DNA of 64,000 bases. It comes from Solibacillus isronensis (GTDB lineage: Bacteria; Bacillota; Bacilli; Bacillales_A; Planococcaceae). The translations under genes were made by a program, and so were the position numbers. The notes under the pieces were generated by a model. That model worked only from the letters and a program-made list of their open reading frames with translations, searched no databases and had not been told where the DNA came from. This document shows, piece after piece, positions 44,538 to 54,440 of this stretch (within the stretch, counting starts at the first letter, position 1; the number at the start of each line of letters is the position of its first letter). The stretch is from contig NZ_FVZN01000014.1 in NCBI RefSeq assembly GCF_900168685.1, forward strand, positions 1,054,001-1,118,000, written 5' to 3'.

Positions 44538-46532
44538 TTGGAGAACAACAATAAAAAAGTCGAGCAATTGAAACAGTTTACTACGAAAGATGAAGGGCAG
44601 CCGTTAACTACGAATCATGGATTAAAGTTAACGAATGACGAGCATTCATTAACGATAGGTGAACGTGGCCCAACAATAATGGAAGACTTTCATTTTCGTG
44701 AAAAAATGACCCATTTCGACCATGAACGTATTCCAGAACGAGTAGTACATGCACGAGGTTCGGGGGCTCATGGTGTATTTGAAAGTTATGGCGATGCATC
44801 AGATATAACGATGGCTCATTTTTTAGGAGAGAAAGGTCGCCAAACACCTGTCTTTGTTCGATTTTCAACAGTAGCAGGCTCACGAGGTTCAGCAGAAACA
44901 GTTCGTGATGTACGAGGATTTGCGACGAAGTTTTATACAGAAGAAGGGAACTATGATCTCGTAGGAAACAATATCCCAATTTTCTTCATTCAAGATGCAA
45001 TTAAATTCCCGGATTTAATTCATGCAGTAAAACCGGAGCCACATAATGAAATTCCTCAAGCGCAAAGTGCCCATGATACCTTTTGGGATTTTGTCGTAAG
45101 CAATGAAGAAACCGCACATATGACTATGTGGAAAATGTCTGACCGAGCGCTTCCAAGAAGTTTCCGTACGATGGAAGGGTTTGGTGTAAATACTTTCCGT
45201 TTTGTCAACGCCAATGGGGAAGCCCACTTCGTAAAATTCCATTGGAAACCTGTATTCGGCGCTCATTCTTTAGTATGGGATGAAGCTCAAAAAATCGCAG
45301 GAAAAGACCCGGACTTTAATCGCCGTGACCTTTTCGATAATATTGAAGCCGGAAATTATCCGGAATATGAACTTGCTGTGCAGCTGATTCCACAAGAAGA
45401 TGAGTTCAAGTTTGATTTCGATATTTTAGATCCGACAAAAATTTGGCCGGAAGAATTGATTCCGCTTCGCAAACTCGGAAAAATGACATTAAATCGAAAT
45501 ACTGATAACTTCTTTGCAGAAACGGAACAGATTGCATTTCATGTAGGACATGTTGTACCGGGAATTGATTTTTCAAACGATCCGTTATTACAAGGACGTT
45601 TATTCTCTTACACCGATACACAACTGATTCGATTAGGCGGACCAAACTTCCATGAGTTGCCGATCAACCGTCCTGTATGCCCATTCCATAATAATCAGCG
45701 TGATGGTTATGGTCGAATGACGATTAATAAAGGGCGTGTTGCATACGGGAAAAACAGTTTGCAAAACAATACACCGCATGTAGTGACGCAAAATGAAGGC
45801 GGCTATGCTCATTACCAGGAAAAAATCGAAGGTCGAAAAGTACGTGCTCGAAGCTTATCGTTTGAAGATCACTATAGCCAAGCGCGTCAATTCTGGTTAA
45901 GCCAAACAGATGTGGAAAAACAGCATATTATCAATGCTTTCAGTTTTGAATTGGGGAAAGTAGAAACAATTGAAATCCGCAAAGCAGCAGTCGATATGTT
46001 TGCTCGTGTCGACCGTGCAATGGCTGAACAAATTGCACAAAATATCGGTGTTACACCACCAGACGAATCGATCCAGCAAGTTGCCGATCAACAGCCATCT
46101 GATGCTGTGAGTATCTTAAAAAATCAGATACCATTCTTAAAGTCGAAAAAAGTCGGTATTATTGTTGATACAAACAGCAATTTGGAAGAACTGATTACTC
46201 CTTTGGAAAACGAGGGCGTTACAGTAGAGTTGATCAGCGATAAGCAAGGAAGAATCGGTGAGCGTGAAATTGATCACACGCTGGAAACCGCATCTCCTGT
46301 ACTTTATGATGGTCTAATTGTTGCCGCGACTTTCGATAGTGTCGTGCCTAAACGTAAAGTACAACGATTTGCTGATGAAATTTTCAACCACTATAAAGCA
46401 TTGGGGTATGCTTCAACCGAAATTTTAGATAAAGGCTATGCGAATGCACCTGGTGTCACAACAGGAATTTCAGAATTTGTTGAAGCGTTGAAAAAAGGTC
46501 GCCACTTTGACCGTACAGATGCAACGGGTTGA
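44538..46532 (+). CDS. katE: Large-subunit catalase (clade 2, KatE-like)
   Basis: 664 residues, TTG start after GAGGAGG. The catalase core has the catalytic His in RVVHARGSGAHG (about residue 70), the Asn in the DLVGNNIPIFFIQD segment and the haem-ligand Tyr in RLFSYTDTQLIRLG. The last 150 residues (KKVGIIVDTNSNLEELITPLENEG and on) are the flavodoxin/DJ-1-like domain that marks large clade 2 catalases. It degrades hydrogen peroxide in the cytoplasm or, in relatives, in the spore. It is a single gene followed by a terminator. Confidence 0.95.
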   Translation: MENNNKKVEQLKQFTTKDEGQPLTTNHGLKLTNDEHSLTIGERGPTIMEDFHFREKMTHFDHERIPERVVHARGSGAHGVFESYGDASDITMAHFLGEKGRQTPVFVRFSTVAGSRGSAETVRDVRGFATKFYTEEGNYDLVGNNIPIFFIQDAIKFPDLIHAVKPEPHNEIPQAQSAHDTFWDFVVSNEETAHMTMWKMSDRALPRSFRTMEGFGVNTFRFVNANGEAHFVKFHWKPVFGAHSLVWDEAQKIAGKDPDFNRRDLFDNIEAGNYPEYELAVQLIPQEDEFKFDFDILDPTKIWPEELIPLRKLGKMTLNRNTDNFFAETEQIAFHVGHVVPGIDFSNDPLLQGRLFSYTDTQLIRLGGPNFHELPINRPVCPFHNNQRDGYGRMTINKGRVAYGKNSLQNNTPHVVTQNEGGYAHYQEKIEGRKVRARSLSFEDHYSQARQFWLSQTDVEKQHIINAFSFELGKVETIEIRKAAVDMFARVDRAMAEQIAQNIGVTPPDESIQQVADQQPSDAVSILKNQIPFLKSKKVGIIVDTNSNLEELITPLENEGVTVELISDKQGRIGEREIDHTLETASPVLYDGLIVAATFDSVVPKRKVQRFADEIFNHYKALGYASTEILDKGYANAPGVTTGISEFVEALKKGRHFDRTDATG

Positions 46533-46846
46533 TTCTTCTTATAAAATTTAATAATCGCAAACAAAAAACATTTTTCTCATTTGAGAAAGATGTTTTTTTA
46601 CGAATCTCTATCTCCATTTTCCTACTCGTTTTATAAAAAATGAATATTTGGAATAATAAAATATTGTAATAGTGGTATGATATAATATAAAAATTGTAGT
46701 TAAATTTATATTGGAGGGGGGCATTTAGGGAGAAATCTGAAAAGGGCTATGATAATCGGAAAATTTGAAATGGGGAACAACATAGCCTTAGTAATTCATT
46801 TAATTTAATACATATTGATCGAAGGATTAAAAGGGGAATTAGACGT
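46533..46846. other. Intergenic region between katE and the YkvI gene
   Basis: 314 bp. It holds the katE terminator, then an AT-rich stretch with TATAAT-like hexamers near 46681. A GGAGGGGGG tract at about 46712 looks like a strong ribosome site but is followed by no usable ORF. No RNA gene recognised. Confidence 0.4.
46563..46598 (+). terminator. Terminator of katE
   Basis: A 17-bp stem with wobble pairs (46563-46579 with 46582-46598) ending in Ts. Confidence 0.8.
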
Positions 46847-47902
46847 GTGAAAAATATATTGAAAATTGGAAGCGCATTTATTGGCGTGATCGTAGGCGCC
46901 GGATTTGCTTCTGGACAAGAAATACTGCAATACTTTACGAGCTTTGGAATACTCGGGATATTCGGAGCCATTTTATCAACGGTATTATTTTCAGGCATTG
47001 GAATGCTTTTAGTATGGCTTGGCAGTTATACAAAAACGACATCACATAAAGATGTTATTTACAGAATAAGCGGGCGATATCTTGGAATTGTAATCGATTT
47101 TATTCTTATTTTTACGTTGTTTGGCGTAGGTGTCGTGATGCTAGCTGGAGCCGGTTCGAACTTAAATCAGCAGTTTGGCTTACCGGTCTTTGTAGGTACG
47201 ACTCTTATGACAATACTCGTATTATTAACAGGGTTTTTGAAAGTAAAACGGGTTGTTGCCATTATAGGAAGCATTACACCATTTCTCATTCTTTTTGTAA
47301 TATTTATTGCGATTTACAGTTTTCTAACGATGAATGGAACTTTTGCATCGTTAAACGACGTAGCGCAAGCAACACCGACTACTTTACCAAACTGGTTTAT
47401 TTCCAGTATTAATTACGTGTCATTTAATATCGCAGTTGGAGCTTCGATGTCCATTGTGATGGGCGGAGCTGAAAAAAATCCAAAAACAGCAGCGCTAGGC
47501 GGATTAGTTGGAGGACTTGTTTTAGGTATTCTGATTCTATTAATGCATTTAGCGATTTTCTCAAAAATCGAAGAAGTTGGTACACTGGACATGCCAATGC
47601 TGGGAATTGTTAGTAATTTATCGCCAACACTAGGTATTATCATGTCATTAGTTATTTTTTGCATGATATATAATACTGCGGTAGGAATGTTCTTTTCTTT
47701 CTCAGCACGTTTTGCGGAAACAGGGACACAGAAATTTAAAAAATTCTTTACGATTACAATGATTGTGGGCTATTTGGCAAGTTTTGTGGGCTTTACTGGC
47801 CTAGTGAGTTATTTCTATCCTCTAATCGGTTATTTGGGCATTATCCTTATTCTTGCTTTATTGGCAGCACCCTTTATTATTAAGAGACAAGAAGCAAAAT
47901 AA
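46847..47902 (+). CDS. YkvI family membrane protein
   Basis: 351 residues with about 10 membrane segments, GTG start. The N-terminal IGSAFIGVIVGAGFASGQEILQYF motif is characteristic of YkvI-like proteins, which are distantly related to the amino acid permease (APC/LeuT) fold. GAxxSIVMGGAEKNPKTAALGG is a conserved loop. The substrate is unknown. The weak AAGGGG site lies 14 bases before the GTG. Single gene, convergent with the yndJ-like operon. Confidence 0.85.
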   Translation: MKNILKIGSAFIGVIVGAGFASGQEILQYFTSFGILGIFGAILSTVLFSGIGMLLVWLGSYTKTTSHKDVIYRISGRYLGIVIDFILIFTLFGVGVVMLAGAGSNLNQQFGLPVFVGTTLMTILVLLTGFLKVKRVVAIIGSITPFLILFVIFIAIYSFLTMNGTFASLNDVAQATPTTLPNWFISSINYVSFNIAVGASMSIVMGGAEKNPKTAALGGLVGGLVLGILILLMHLAIFSKIEEVGTLDMPMLGIVSNLSPTLGIIMSLVIFCMIYNTAVGMFFSFSARFAETGTQKFKKFFTITMIVGYLASFVGFTGLVSYFYPLIGYLGIILILALLAAPFIIKRQEAK

Positions 47903-47927
47903 TTGAATGATTAGGGCATTAAAAAGT

Positions 47928-47964
47928 AAAGCTACCATTTTCTTTTTTAGGAAATGGTAGCTTT
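47928..47964. terminator. Bidirectional terminator
   Basis: A perfect 13-bp stem (47928-47940 with 47952-47964) with a T run. Confidence 0.85.
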
Positions 47965-47975
47965 TTTGTCGTATC

Positions 47976-49529
47976 TTAACTATCAGCTTTTTTCTGTATG
48001 TAGTAATCAATCTGTAAAAACTTCATACCAAACAGTGTCATCTGATGGGTTGCGGTAAGGGCTCCTTGTTGTTCCTTAATTACAAAATACTCATGTAACG
48101 GCAGTTTAAATATATAAGAACCGATCGCCAAATACGTACCGGCATCGCCTTGCCCATCACTTGTTAAGTACAGTGCGCGGTCTTTTACGGAAAGCTGCAG
48201 TATACCGTGCATTGAAGAGAAGGGCAGAGGCAATGCAATATTCATATAGGTATTGGATGCATCTTGATGCGTGGAGTATATTGCATTGAATACCGGGTCA
48301 CCATTGACCGATCTTTGCCAAACGCGCGGTTTTTCTCGGCCATCATGATGCGGATCAACTTGCCAAATTTCACCGTCCATCATAATCGTTTTTGAAGAAA
48401 ACGGTAAATTCAGCTGTCCCATTTTCCTGCTGATGAACTGATACACAAAAGCAAAAGGTTTAAACCATGTAGCCCATTGAACAGACGCTTTTAATTCAAA
48501 TTGTGTAGTACTTTCATAAAACTCACTAACTAATTCAGGAAATTCCTCTTTATTAACATAAGACGCCATATCATCGACCAATCCACGTACCGGTTTGTTT
48601 GTTGGGGAAAATCGCCCGCGAATTTTACTGACCGGGAATGCAAAACCGTAATGCTTTGTCGGTGGGACAAAAAGACTCCAACCAATCACAATCGCGATAC
48701 CAAATCCTAAACAATTTAAAAGACCGTGGAAGTCCAGCATATCCGGAATATCTACAAGATTCGTTCCTGATAGATTGCTGTAAGCGTATAAAAACGACCA
48801 AATAATTGTAAAGCATAATGTCAGAAATGCCAGGCGGATGAAGAGACGCTGCATACGCGGCAATGGCCATTTCATAAAGCTGATGCTGAAAATGGCGAGT
48901 ACATATAAGCTAACCGAAATGATTTCAACGATCCTTGACAAAGTGATCCCGACTGCTACTAGCATTGGTCCTGCAGCGATGACTGCACAGCAAAACTTGT
49001 AATAGCGGGTCATATGAAGACGCCCAATCAATCCGACTGTAATGCATAGCAGAAAGGCGGAGTAATGAAAATGAATAGCGGTCAGCCATGTAATAATCGG
49101 ACTGAACCCTGTATTCAACTGCAGATGGAATGCCAAAAACCACAGTCCACCCATCACAATATAAATTAGACCGATATCGATCATCATTTCCGCTGTATTG
49201 ACAAAGCCTCTTCTCAAAAACCGGTTAATCCCATAGGAGGCAACAATAAGCGTACTTAGTAAGTAGGCAAGTACACAAAGCAGGATGAGGAAATCGTTTT
49301 GTGTGAAATACAGTATTGTAACTGCAAACTGACCGGTTGCTATAATGAGTCTTTGCCAATTTTTCAGCAAAACTAACTGTTCCAGCATGACTGGTACAAA
49401 GATAAGTTGAGCTAGCGTCAAATAATAATATATGGATGTTGGTTCGTTAAATAATAGAAGCAAAGCCATACAAACAAGGCCAATGATTGTTAAAGGTCTA
49501 CTGAGCACATGGCGTAAATTGACCAGCAT
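47976..49529 (-). CDS. yndJ: YndJ family membrane protein
   Basis: 517 residues. The first 300 form about 10 membrane segments; the last 210 are a soluble domain (QFELKASVQWATWFKPFAFVYQFISRKMGQLNLP) that resembles a lipid-binding or DUF4166-like fold. The N-terminal part overlaps the preceding gene by 32 bases. This is the third gene of an operon with a SRPBCC-DoxX protein and a DUF4166 protein, an arrangement like yndG-yndH-yndJ of Bacillus. Function unknown. Confidence 0.75.
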   Translation of the reverse strand: MLVNLRHVLSRPLTIIGLVCMALLLLFNEPTSIYYYLTLAQLIFVPVMLEQLVLLKNWQRLIIATGQFAVTILYFTQNDFLILLCVLAYLLSTLIVASYGINRFLRRGFVNTAEMMIDIGLIYIVMGGLWFLAFHLQLNTGFSPIITWLTAIHFHYSAFLLCITVGLIGRLHMTRYYKFCCAVIAAGPMLVAVGITLSRIVEIISVSLYVLAIFSISFMKWPLPRMQRLFIRLAFLTLCFTIIWSFLYAYSNLSGTNLVDIPDMLDFHGLLNCLGFGIAIVIGWSLFVPPTKHYGFAFPVSKIRGRFSPTNKPVRGLVDDMASYVNKEEFPELVSEFYESTTQFELKASVQWATWFKPFAFVYQFISRKMGQLNLPFSSKTIMMDGEIWQVDPHHDGREKPRVWQRSVNGDPVFNAIYSTHQDASNTYMNIALPLPFSSMHGILQLSVKDRALYLTSDGQGDAGTYLAIGSYIFKLPLHEYFVIKEQQGALTATHQMTLFGMKFLQIDYYIQKKADS

Positions 49530-50106
49530 ACATCATCATCCTTCCGATAAGATCATTATAAATGGAGACATGAATCGTATACACATCGAGCACATCATCA
49601 TACCCTTCCGTTACAACAACTCGGCCTGTCAGTTTCTTTGGCAAACCAACTTCTTTCTGACTGATTACGGCACGCTGTTCTGCGGAGCGGATCATTAAGG
49701 AACCGTCCTTTGTAACATCCATTTTTAAATCGGAGTAAAAGAGTGCAGGATCCCCTAAATAATCTTTTACGATTTGCCGTTCCAAATCGACTGTCATCGT
49801 CGCATTGAACTTGCGTGTTGCGAGTGGAAAATAGAAAGTGCGCTCCCAATAGACTTCGGCTTCCTTATCATTGTTCATTCTTGCGGTATTCGTTATTGTA
49901 AACGGAATTTCTTTCCCGGACTCGGGAAAAAGGAAGTTTGTTTTCGTAAACAGTTGATACATCGGTCGTAAAAAACGCGGTCCGGAATGAATGACTTGCA
50001 TTGTTCCTTGTGCATGAAAGGGTTGGCCAAATGGAAGGCGGTACCTTTCCTGCAGTTTTGGATGCAGCCTGTGAAAGTCTTTGGCCAGCAATGTTTTGTA
50101 AATCAT
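49498..50106 (-). CDS. DUF4166 domain protein
   Basis: 202 residues, ATG 6-7 bases after AAGAGGTG; the longer open frame upstream overlaps the preceding gene and is not used. The DUF4166 pattern is seen in FHRLHPKLQERYRLP, FTITNTARMNNDKEAEVYWERTFYFP and the C-terminal GYDDVLDVYTIHVSIYNDLIGRMM. Cytoplasmic and function unknown. Second gene of the yndGHJ-like operon; its end overlaps yndJ. Confidence 0.75.
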   Translation of the reverse strand: MIYKTLLAKDFHRLHPKLQERYRLPFGQPFHAQGTMQVIHSGPRFLRPMYQLFTKTNFLFPESGKEIPFTITNTARMNNDKEAEVYWERTFYFPLATRKFNATMTVDLERQIVKDYLGDPALFYSDLKMDVTKDGSLMIRSAEQRAVISQKEVGLPKKLTGRVVVTEGYDDVLDVYTIHVSIYNDLIGRMMMYAGQFTPCAQ

Positions 50107-50107
50107 A

Positions 50108-51016
50108 TTAAGCACCTCTTTTTCGTTTGCAGAATCTTGCTGTCGGTAATTCTTTTGTAAGCAGTAGAGCAATAATTGAAGCAATCCATAAACCAATGTT
50201 AAATGTAACGACATTAAATGGTGAGGTTGCAACAGAAGGTGCAGCAATAATTGCGCTTAATGTCAGCAATGGGAATAATAAAATTTGCGCCTTTATCAGC
50301 AGCGGTTGCAATTTCGGGATTAAAAAGAGTAACCCGATGATCATCTCCAAAATACCTATCCAAATAATGGCCGTTGATGCTTGACCTAACGTTAGCGGTG
50401 ACAGTTTCATCAGCATCTCAATTTCAAGCGGATGCTTCATCAACACTTTCGGAATGAGACCTTGATAGAACCATGTAAAACTGAACAGGAAGCAGAGTAA
50501 ATAATAGCTGAAAAATCGCCGGTATTGGGTTGCCGGTTTTTCTCCACTTTCAATCCATCTTGCCAGTACATTAAAACTAAGTGCAGTTGCCCAACCGATA
50601 ACGGGGCGGAACAGCAGATCAAATAATTGCCCGAATCGACCGAACCGAACGTCATAGTCATACTGGGTTAGAAAGGTTACACGGTCACCATTCGGAATAT
50701 ACTGCCAGTAGCCGCGACCTTCCTTGATTGGGGAAATCAGTTGCGGTGTTCCGAAATGGAGAGAAGAGGTTTTAACGCCACTTGCTTTCTCATGTGTTCC
50801 TTTACTTTCACCCCAACCACCTACTGACAGTCCCGGCATTATTTTAGTTGTATATGTAAAAGTTTGAGGTGCTTCCTCATGCTGCTTTTCATTGTAGGTG
50901 ATGGATGTAAAACGTAAATCCCATTGTTCATGCAGGTCAGGCTGCTGTGTATAATGCCATACTTCTTCAATCGAGCTGTCTATTACGGTTTCCACATAAA
51001 TCGGCTTTTTTTTCAA
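50108..51016 (-). CDS. SRPBCC plus DoxX-like membrane protein
   Basis: 302 residues, TTG start 9 bases after GAGGAG. Residues about 1-145 are a START/SRPBCC ligand-binding fold (ETVIDSSIEEVWHYTQQPDLHEQWDLRF). Residues about 180-295 contain four membrane segments like DoxX/YphA proteins. It would bind an apolar ligand near the membrane. First gene of the yndGHJ-like operon; the next gene starts one base after its stop. Confidence 0.75.
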   Translation of the reverse strand: MKKKPIYVETVIDSSIEEVWHYTQQPDLHEQWDLRFTSITYNEKQHEEAPQTFTYTTKIMPGLSVGGWGESKGTHEKASGVKTSSLHFGTPQLISPIKEGRGYWQYIPNGDRVTFLTQYDYDVRFGRFGQLFDLLFRPVIGWATALSFNVLARWIESGEKPATQYRRFFSYYLLCFLFSFTWFYQGLIPKVLMKHPLEIEMLMKLSPLTLGQASTAIIWIGILEMIIGLLFLIPKLQPLLIKAQILLFPLLTLSAIIAAPSVATSPFNVVTFNIGLWIASIIALLLTKELPTARFCKRKRGA

Positions 51017-51198
51017 GACATTCAGCTCCTCTATCAAAATGTAAAAATGTATTCTACTCATTCATCATACCTTAATATTTCTTCTATGATTAGTCAGAAT
51101 TTAAAGTGAACGAATTTGCGGAATAAATGTTAATCTCTTACATTTTCAAGTATTATAAGAATGGATAGATCAAGTAACCGATTTTAAAGGAGGAAGTA

Positions 51199-51831
51199 AT
51201 GGACTTTATTTTGGATTATAAGTGGTTTTTCCTCATTACTGCAGAAGTTGTTTTCTGGGTATGTGCGATTGCTTTTTTGCTATTGCGCTACTGGTTTCAG
51301 CTGAAAAAGCTGAGTTTAGTCGTTTTTGTAATTTTTATTGTGAATGATTTATGGATTGCACTTTTGGCTTATTTCGATTATCAGCGAACAGGTGAATTTT
51401 CGATTTATCAAATTATCATCGTCATCATTATTGTATACGCAATGACATTCGGGAAATCCGACTTTAAAAAACTCGATGCCTTTATTAAAAGGTGGGTGGC
51501 TAAAAGAAGGGGAGAGCCAATCGATGAATCAATCCAACCTGTTAAACTGTATGGTAAGGCTTATGCGTTACAAGAATGGAAGCAATTTGCGGGGCATTTC
51601 GTAGTTTTTGTTCTTGTTCATATAGGATTTGCTATTGCAGTCGGTTTTTCAGACAGTTTGCAGCAAACGCCCTTGAATGAGTTATTCGGAACGTGGTTCG
51701 ATGGAGAGAAAAGTAATTTCCCTTTTGACAATGAAGGGATCAATAAATTCAGTCATGTATGGCTGCTTATTCTTGCCGTTGATTTTGTAATTACATTATC
51801 GTATACATTATTTCCGAAAAAGAAATCATAA
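51199..51831 (+). CDS. Multi-pass membrane protein, hypothetical
   Basis: 210 residues with about five membrane segments and a basic central loop (KRWVAKRRGEP). ATG after AAAGGAGGAAG. Divergent from the yndGHJ-like operon, ending at a terminator. No family recognised with certainty. Confidence 0.65.
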   Translation: MDFILDYKWFFLITAEVVFWVCAIAFLLLRYWFQLKKLSLVVFVIFIVNDLWIALLAYFDYQRTGEFSIYQIIIVIIIVYAMTFGKSDFKKLDAFIKRWVAKRRGEPIDESIQPVKLYGKAYALQEWKQFAGHFVVFVLVHIGFAIAVGFSDSLQQTPLNELFGTWFDGEKSNFPFDNEGINKFSHVWLLILAVDFVITLSYTLFPKKKS

Positions 51832-51852
51832 ACGTGATATTTTTAATTCTCT

Positions 51853-51894
51853 GAACCAAACATATTGAATATAACCAATATGTTTGGTTCTTTT
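51853..51894 (+). terminator. Terminator
   Basis: A perfect 15-bp stem (51853-51867 with 51876-51890) followed by Ts. Confidence 0.85.
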
Positions 51895-51932
51895 TAATAA
51901 GAATCGATTCTTTAGTAGAGGAGCTATGTAAA

Positions 51933-52580
51933 ATGAGTGAAATTAAATGTTCTTCAAAAGCAGAAAATATCTTACTTCAGATCAATAGTCAAACTAAGTT
52001 AGGCGACTTACGCAAAATTGCCAAAGATATAAAAAAAGATCATGAATTAGCAATGGAACTGTGGTCAACTGAGGCGTATTTGCCCCGATTATTGGCAATT
52101 TTAATTATGGACAAAAAACTTCTTTCACAAGCGGTGCTAACTAAATTTGATCAGGATATGCAAATGCATGCTTTTGGTGAGCGAAATAATTTAATGGATT
52201 GGTTAATGGCAAATCAGCTTATGAAAGGTAAGAAAACAATCGCAATGATGGAGTCATGGGAAAACAGCGATTCTGCTCTTCAAAGGCGAGCTTTCTGGTA
52301 TTATCAGGCGCGACTGAGATGGACGGGACAAACACCGCCTGATAATACAGCAGACTTGCTTTCTAAAATAGAAGCGAACATTAGCAAGGAAGAATCGGAA
52401 GTTCAATGGGCGATGAATCTTACAGCAGGCTGGATCGGTGTATATGAGGAAAAGTATCGTGCACGCTGTATTGAACTCGGTAAAAATATAGGCCTTTACA
52501 AAGATGATAAAGTAGCAAAAGGATGTACGCCAAGTTATTTGCCGCAGTTCATTGTAATGGAGGTTAACAAAAGACAATAG
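51933..52580 (+). CDS. DNA alkylation repair protein (AlkD-like HEAT repeat)
   Basis: 215 residues, all helical. The blocks LGDLRKIAKDIKKDHELAMELWST, YLPRLLAILIMDKKLL and RRAFWYYQARLRW are typical of the AlkD/AlkC-like HEAT-repeat DNA glycosylases that remove alkylated bases. ATG after AGAGGAGC. Substrate range is not visible. A lipoprotein gene follows on the same strand. Confidence 0.8.
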   Translation: MSEIKCSSKAENILLQINSQTKLGDLRKIAKDIKKDHELAMELWSTEAYLPRLLAILIMDKKLLSQAVLTKFDQDMQMHAFGERNNLMDWLMANQLMKGKKTIAMMESWENSDSALQRRAFWYYQARLRWTGQTPPDNTADLLSKIEANISKEESEVQWAMNLTAGWIGVYEEKYRARCIELGKNIGLYKDDKVAKGCTPSYLPQFIVMEVNKRQ

Positions 52581-52664
52581 TTATCGTTTAAAAATTGCTT
52601 AACTTCCAAGAAAGCAAAATAAAAGATGATTAAAAAGATGGCCAATCAAGGAAGGGGACTTAAT

Positions 52665-53042
52665 ATGAAAAAACTATTATCGTTAATGTTTGTTTCAGCA
52701 ATATTATTAGCAGCTTGTAATTCATCAGAATTAAGTATTACTGAAGTTCAAAAGATTCCCCAAAAAGTACAAGAGAGTATTGATACCGACTATACATTGC
52801 AGTTAGTTAATGACAGTAAAAGCGATGTAAAATATATTATTTTTCAATCTGACGGATCAGTAACAGCTGAACTTGAAGAGAGAGAAAACATATTAGATAT
52901 AAAATTGGATACCGAAAACGAAGAAAATAGCGAGTTAAAACAATACGTCTATAAAATTACTCGTGGTGATGCACAATATGATTCAATTAATGTAAAAATA
53001 AACGGTCAGGATACACCTATAGATAGTTCCACAGGTTTTTAG
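52665..53042 (+). CDS. Small lipoprotein, hypothetical
   Basis: 125-residue precursor. Signal peptide with lipobox LLAAC (Cys18), so a lipid-anchored extracytoplasmic protein with a beta-rich mature part. I place the start at the ATG after GGAAGGGGAC rather than at the ATG 13 codons upstream. Family unknown. Confidence 0.7.
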   Translation: MKKLLSLMFVSAILLAACNSSELSITEVQKIPQKVQESIDTDYTLQLVNDSKSDVKYIIFQSDGSVTAELEERENILDIKLDTENEENSELKQYVYKITRGDAQYDSINVKINGQDTPIDSSTGF

Positions 53043-53073
53043 GTGAGGTTGTCATTAACAAATTTTATAAAAT

Positions 53074-53112
53074 AAAAATCCCTTTTGATTCTAATCATTC
53101 AAAAGGGATTTT
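53074..53112. terminator. Bidirectional terminator
   Basis: A stem of about 14 bp (AAAATCCCTTTTGA with TCAAAAGGGATTTT) between convergent genes. Confidence 0.8.
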
Positions 53113-53152
53113 CTATACAGAGCTTTTTAATAGGGAAGATTGCCAAGCTCTA

Positions 53153-54436
53153 TTATCTCTTGAAAATTTCAGTCAATGCTCTGCCATCAGTATTACCAAA
53201 GTCCAGATCTAAAATATGCGCAATTGTCGGACCGATGTCAACGACACAAGCTTCGCCAATGTTAGAACCGGCTATAACACCATTGCCGGAAATAATCAGG
53301 TTGCTCGTATAGTCGGGTTTGTTTGGGGAGTAGCCATGTGTCGCATACTTTTTTCCGAGTGCATGTAAGTCAATGACAGCCTCCTGTAAATGGTCTTCAA
53401 ACGCATACCCTTCTTTTGCTTCAATCATATAGCGAAACTGACTGGCTATATGAAATTCCTGCAGTTCTTCCGTACTTAAAATGGCTTCGATTCCGTAAGA
53501 TTCATTCCGTGCTGCATCCTGTAAAATAGTAAGTGCTATTTGTTCTGCTTCCGCATCACCTGGCTGTACATGTAAATAAGCGGCTCCACCTGCACTTTGA
53601 ACATACGCGCGCCAATGCCATTTGCCATTTTCCTCATAAATCAGACCTTCTTCGTATAAAATCCGATTCAAATACACTTTGTACTGAACATCGAGCTGAC
53701 TATGGTCTCCGACAATTATAAAAGTCGTTTCTTCATAAATATCCGCCTCTTTTGTTGCCTGAACGAGCTCTCCAATCCGGCGATCCATCCGTTCAATGAC
53801 TTCTTCAATATGAGGCCCTTTTGTTCCATGTAAATGCTTTGTATCATCGAGGCCAATTAAGTGCATTAAAAGTAGGTTCGGCTTTTTCTTTTTAATCGTA
53901 TCTACTGCACATAGCGTTGTGAAATCATCTAAATAAGGCTGTTGAATCCCTTGCCGAACTTTTCCGAACTTCATTTCCATTTGCAACGTAAAAAATTTAC
54001 TGCCGCTTTTCAGTATTTTCAATGCCTGGTTTTCATTTTTAACCGCTTTTATTTCAGGGATATTAAAGTTAATATCCGCTTTTCCTGATACCGGCCACAA
54101 AAGACCGGCTGTTGTGAGTCCTTTTTTTCGTGCTGCTTCATATATAGTTGGAGCTTGGATATCACTGCGGAACCAGTGCCAGTTTTGATTCTGCTCAGGC
54201 ACGAACGGCTGGAACGGATTATTATGGAAAACCCCGTGCCGGTCTGGATAGACACCTGTCACATACGAACTGTGTATGACATAGGTGAGGGTAGGGTACA
54301 CACTTTTTAATAAATTTGTGGATGCCCCTCGTTCAATCAGTTTTGCTAAATTCGGTTTCGATGCCGCACTTTCCCAATTATCTTTAGAAAAGGCATCATA
54401 TGAAACGACAATTACATGATTACTTATTTTCTGCAT
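53153..54436 (-). CDS. Alkaline phosphatase superfamily phosphodiesterase
   Basis: 427 residues of the nucleotide pyrophosphatase/phosphodiesterase type. The metal site begins VVSYDAFSKD, the Thr nucleophile is in SVYPTLTYVIHSS, a second metal aspartate is in IGLDDTKHLHG, and the remaining ligands are in VGDHSQLDV and YATHGYSP. No signal peptide, so cytoplasmic. It starts 4 bases after the stop of the MFS gene, so the two form an operon. The substrate is unknown. Confidence 0.85.
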   Translation of the reverse strand: MQKISNHVIVVSYDAFSKDNWESAASKPNLAKLIERGASTNLLKSVYPTLTYVIHSSYVTGVYPDRHGVFHNNPFQPFVPEQNQNWHWFRSDIQAPTIYEAARKKGLTTAGLLWPVSGKADINFNIPEIKAVKNENQALKILKSGSKFFTLQMEMKFGKVRQGIQQPYLDDFTTLCAVDTIKKKKPNLLLMHLIGLDDTKHLHGTKGPHIEEVIERMDRRIGELVQATKEADIYEETTFIIVGDHSQLDVQYKVYLNRILYEEGLIYEENGKWHWRAYVQSAGGAAYLHVQPGDAEAEQIALTILQDAARNESYGIEAILSTEELQEFHIASQFRYMIEAKEGYAFEDHLQEAVIDLHALGKKYATHGYSPNKPDYTSNLIISGNGVIAGSNIGEACVVDIGPTIAHILDLDFGNTDGRALTEIFKR

Positions 54437-54440
54437 TAGA

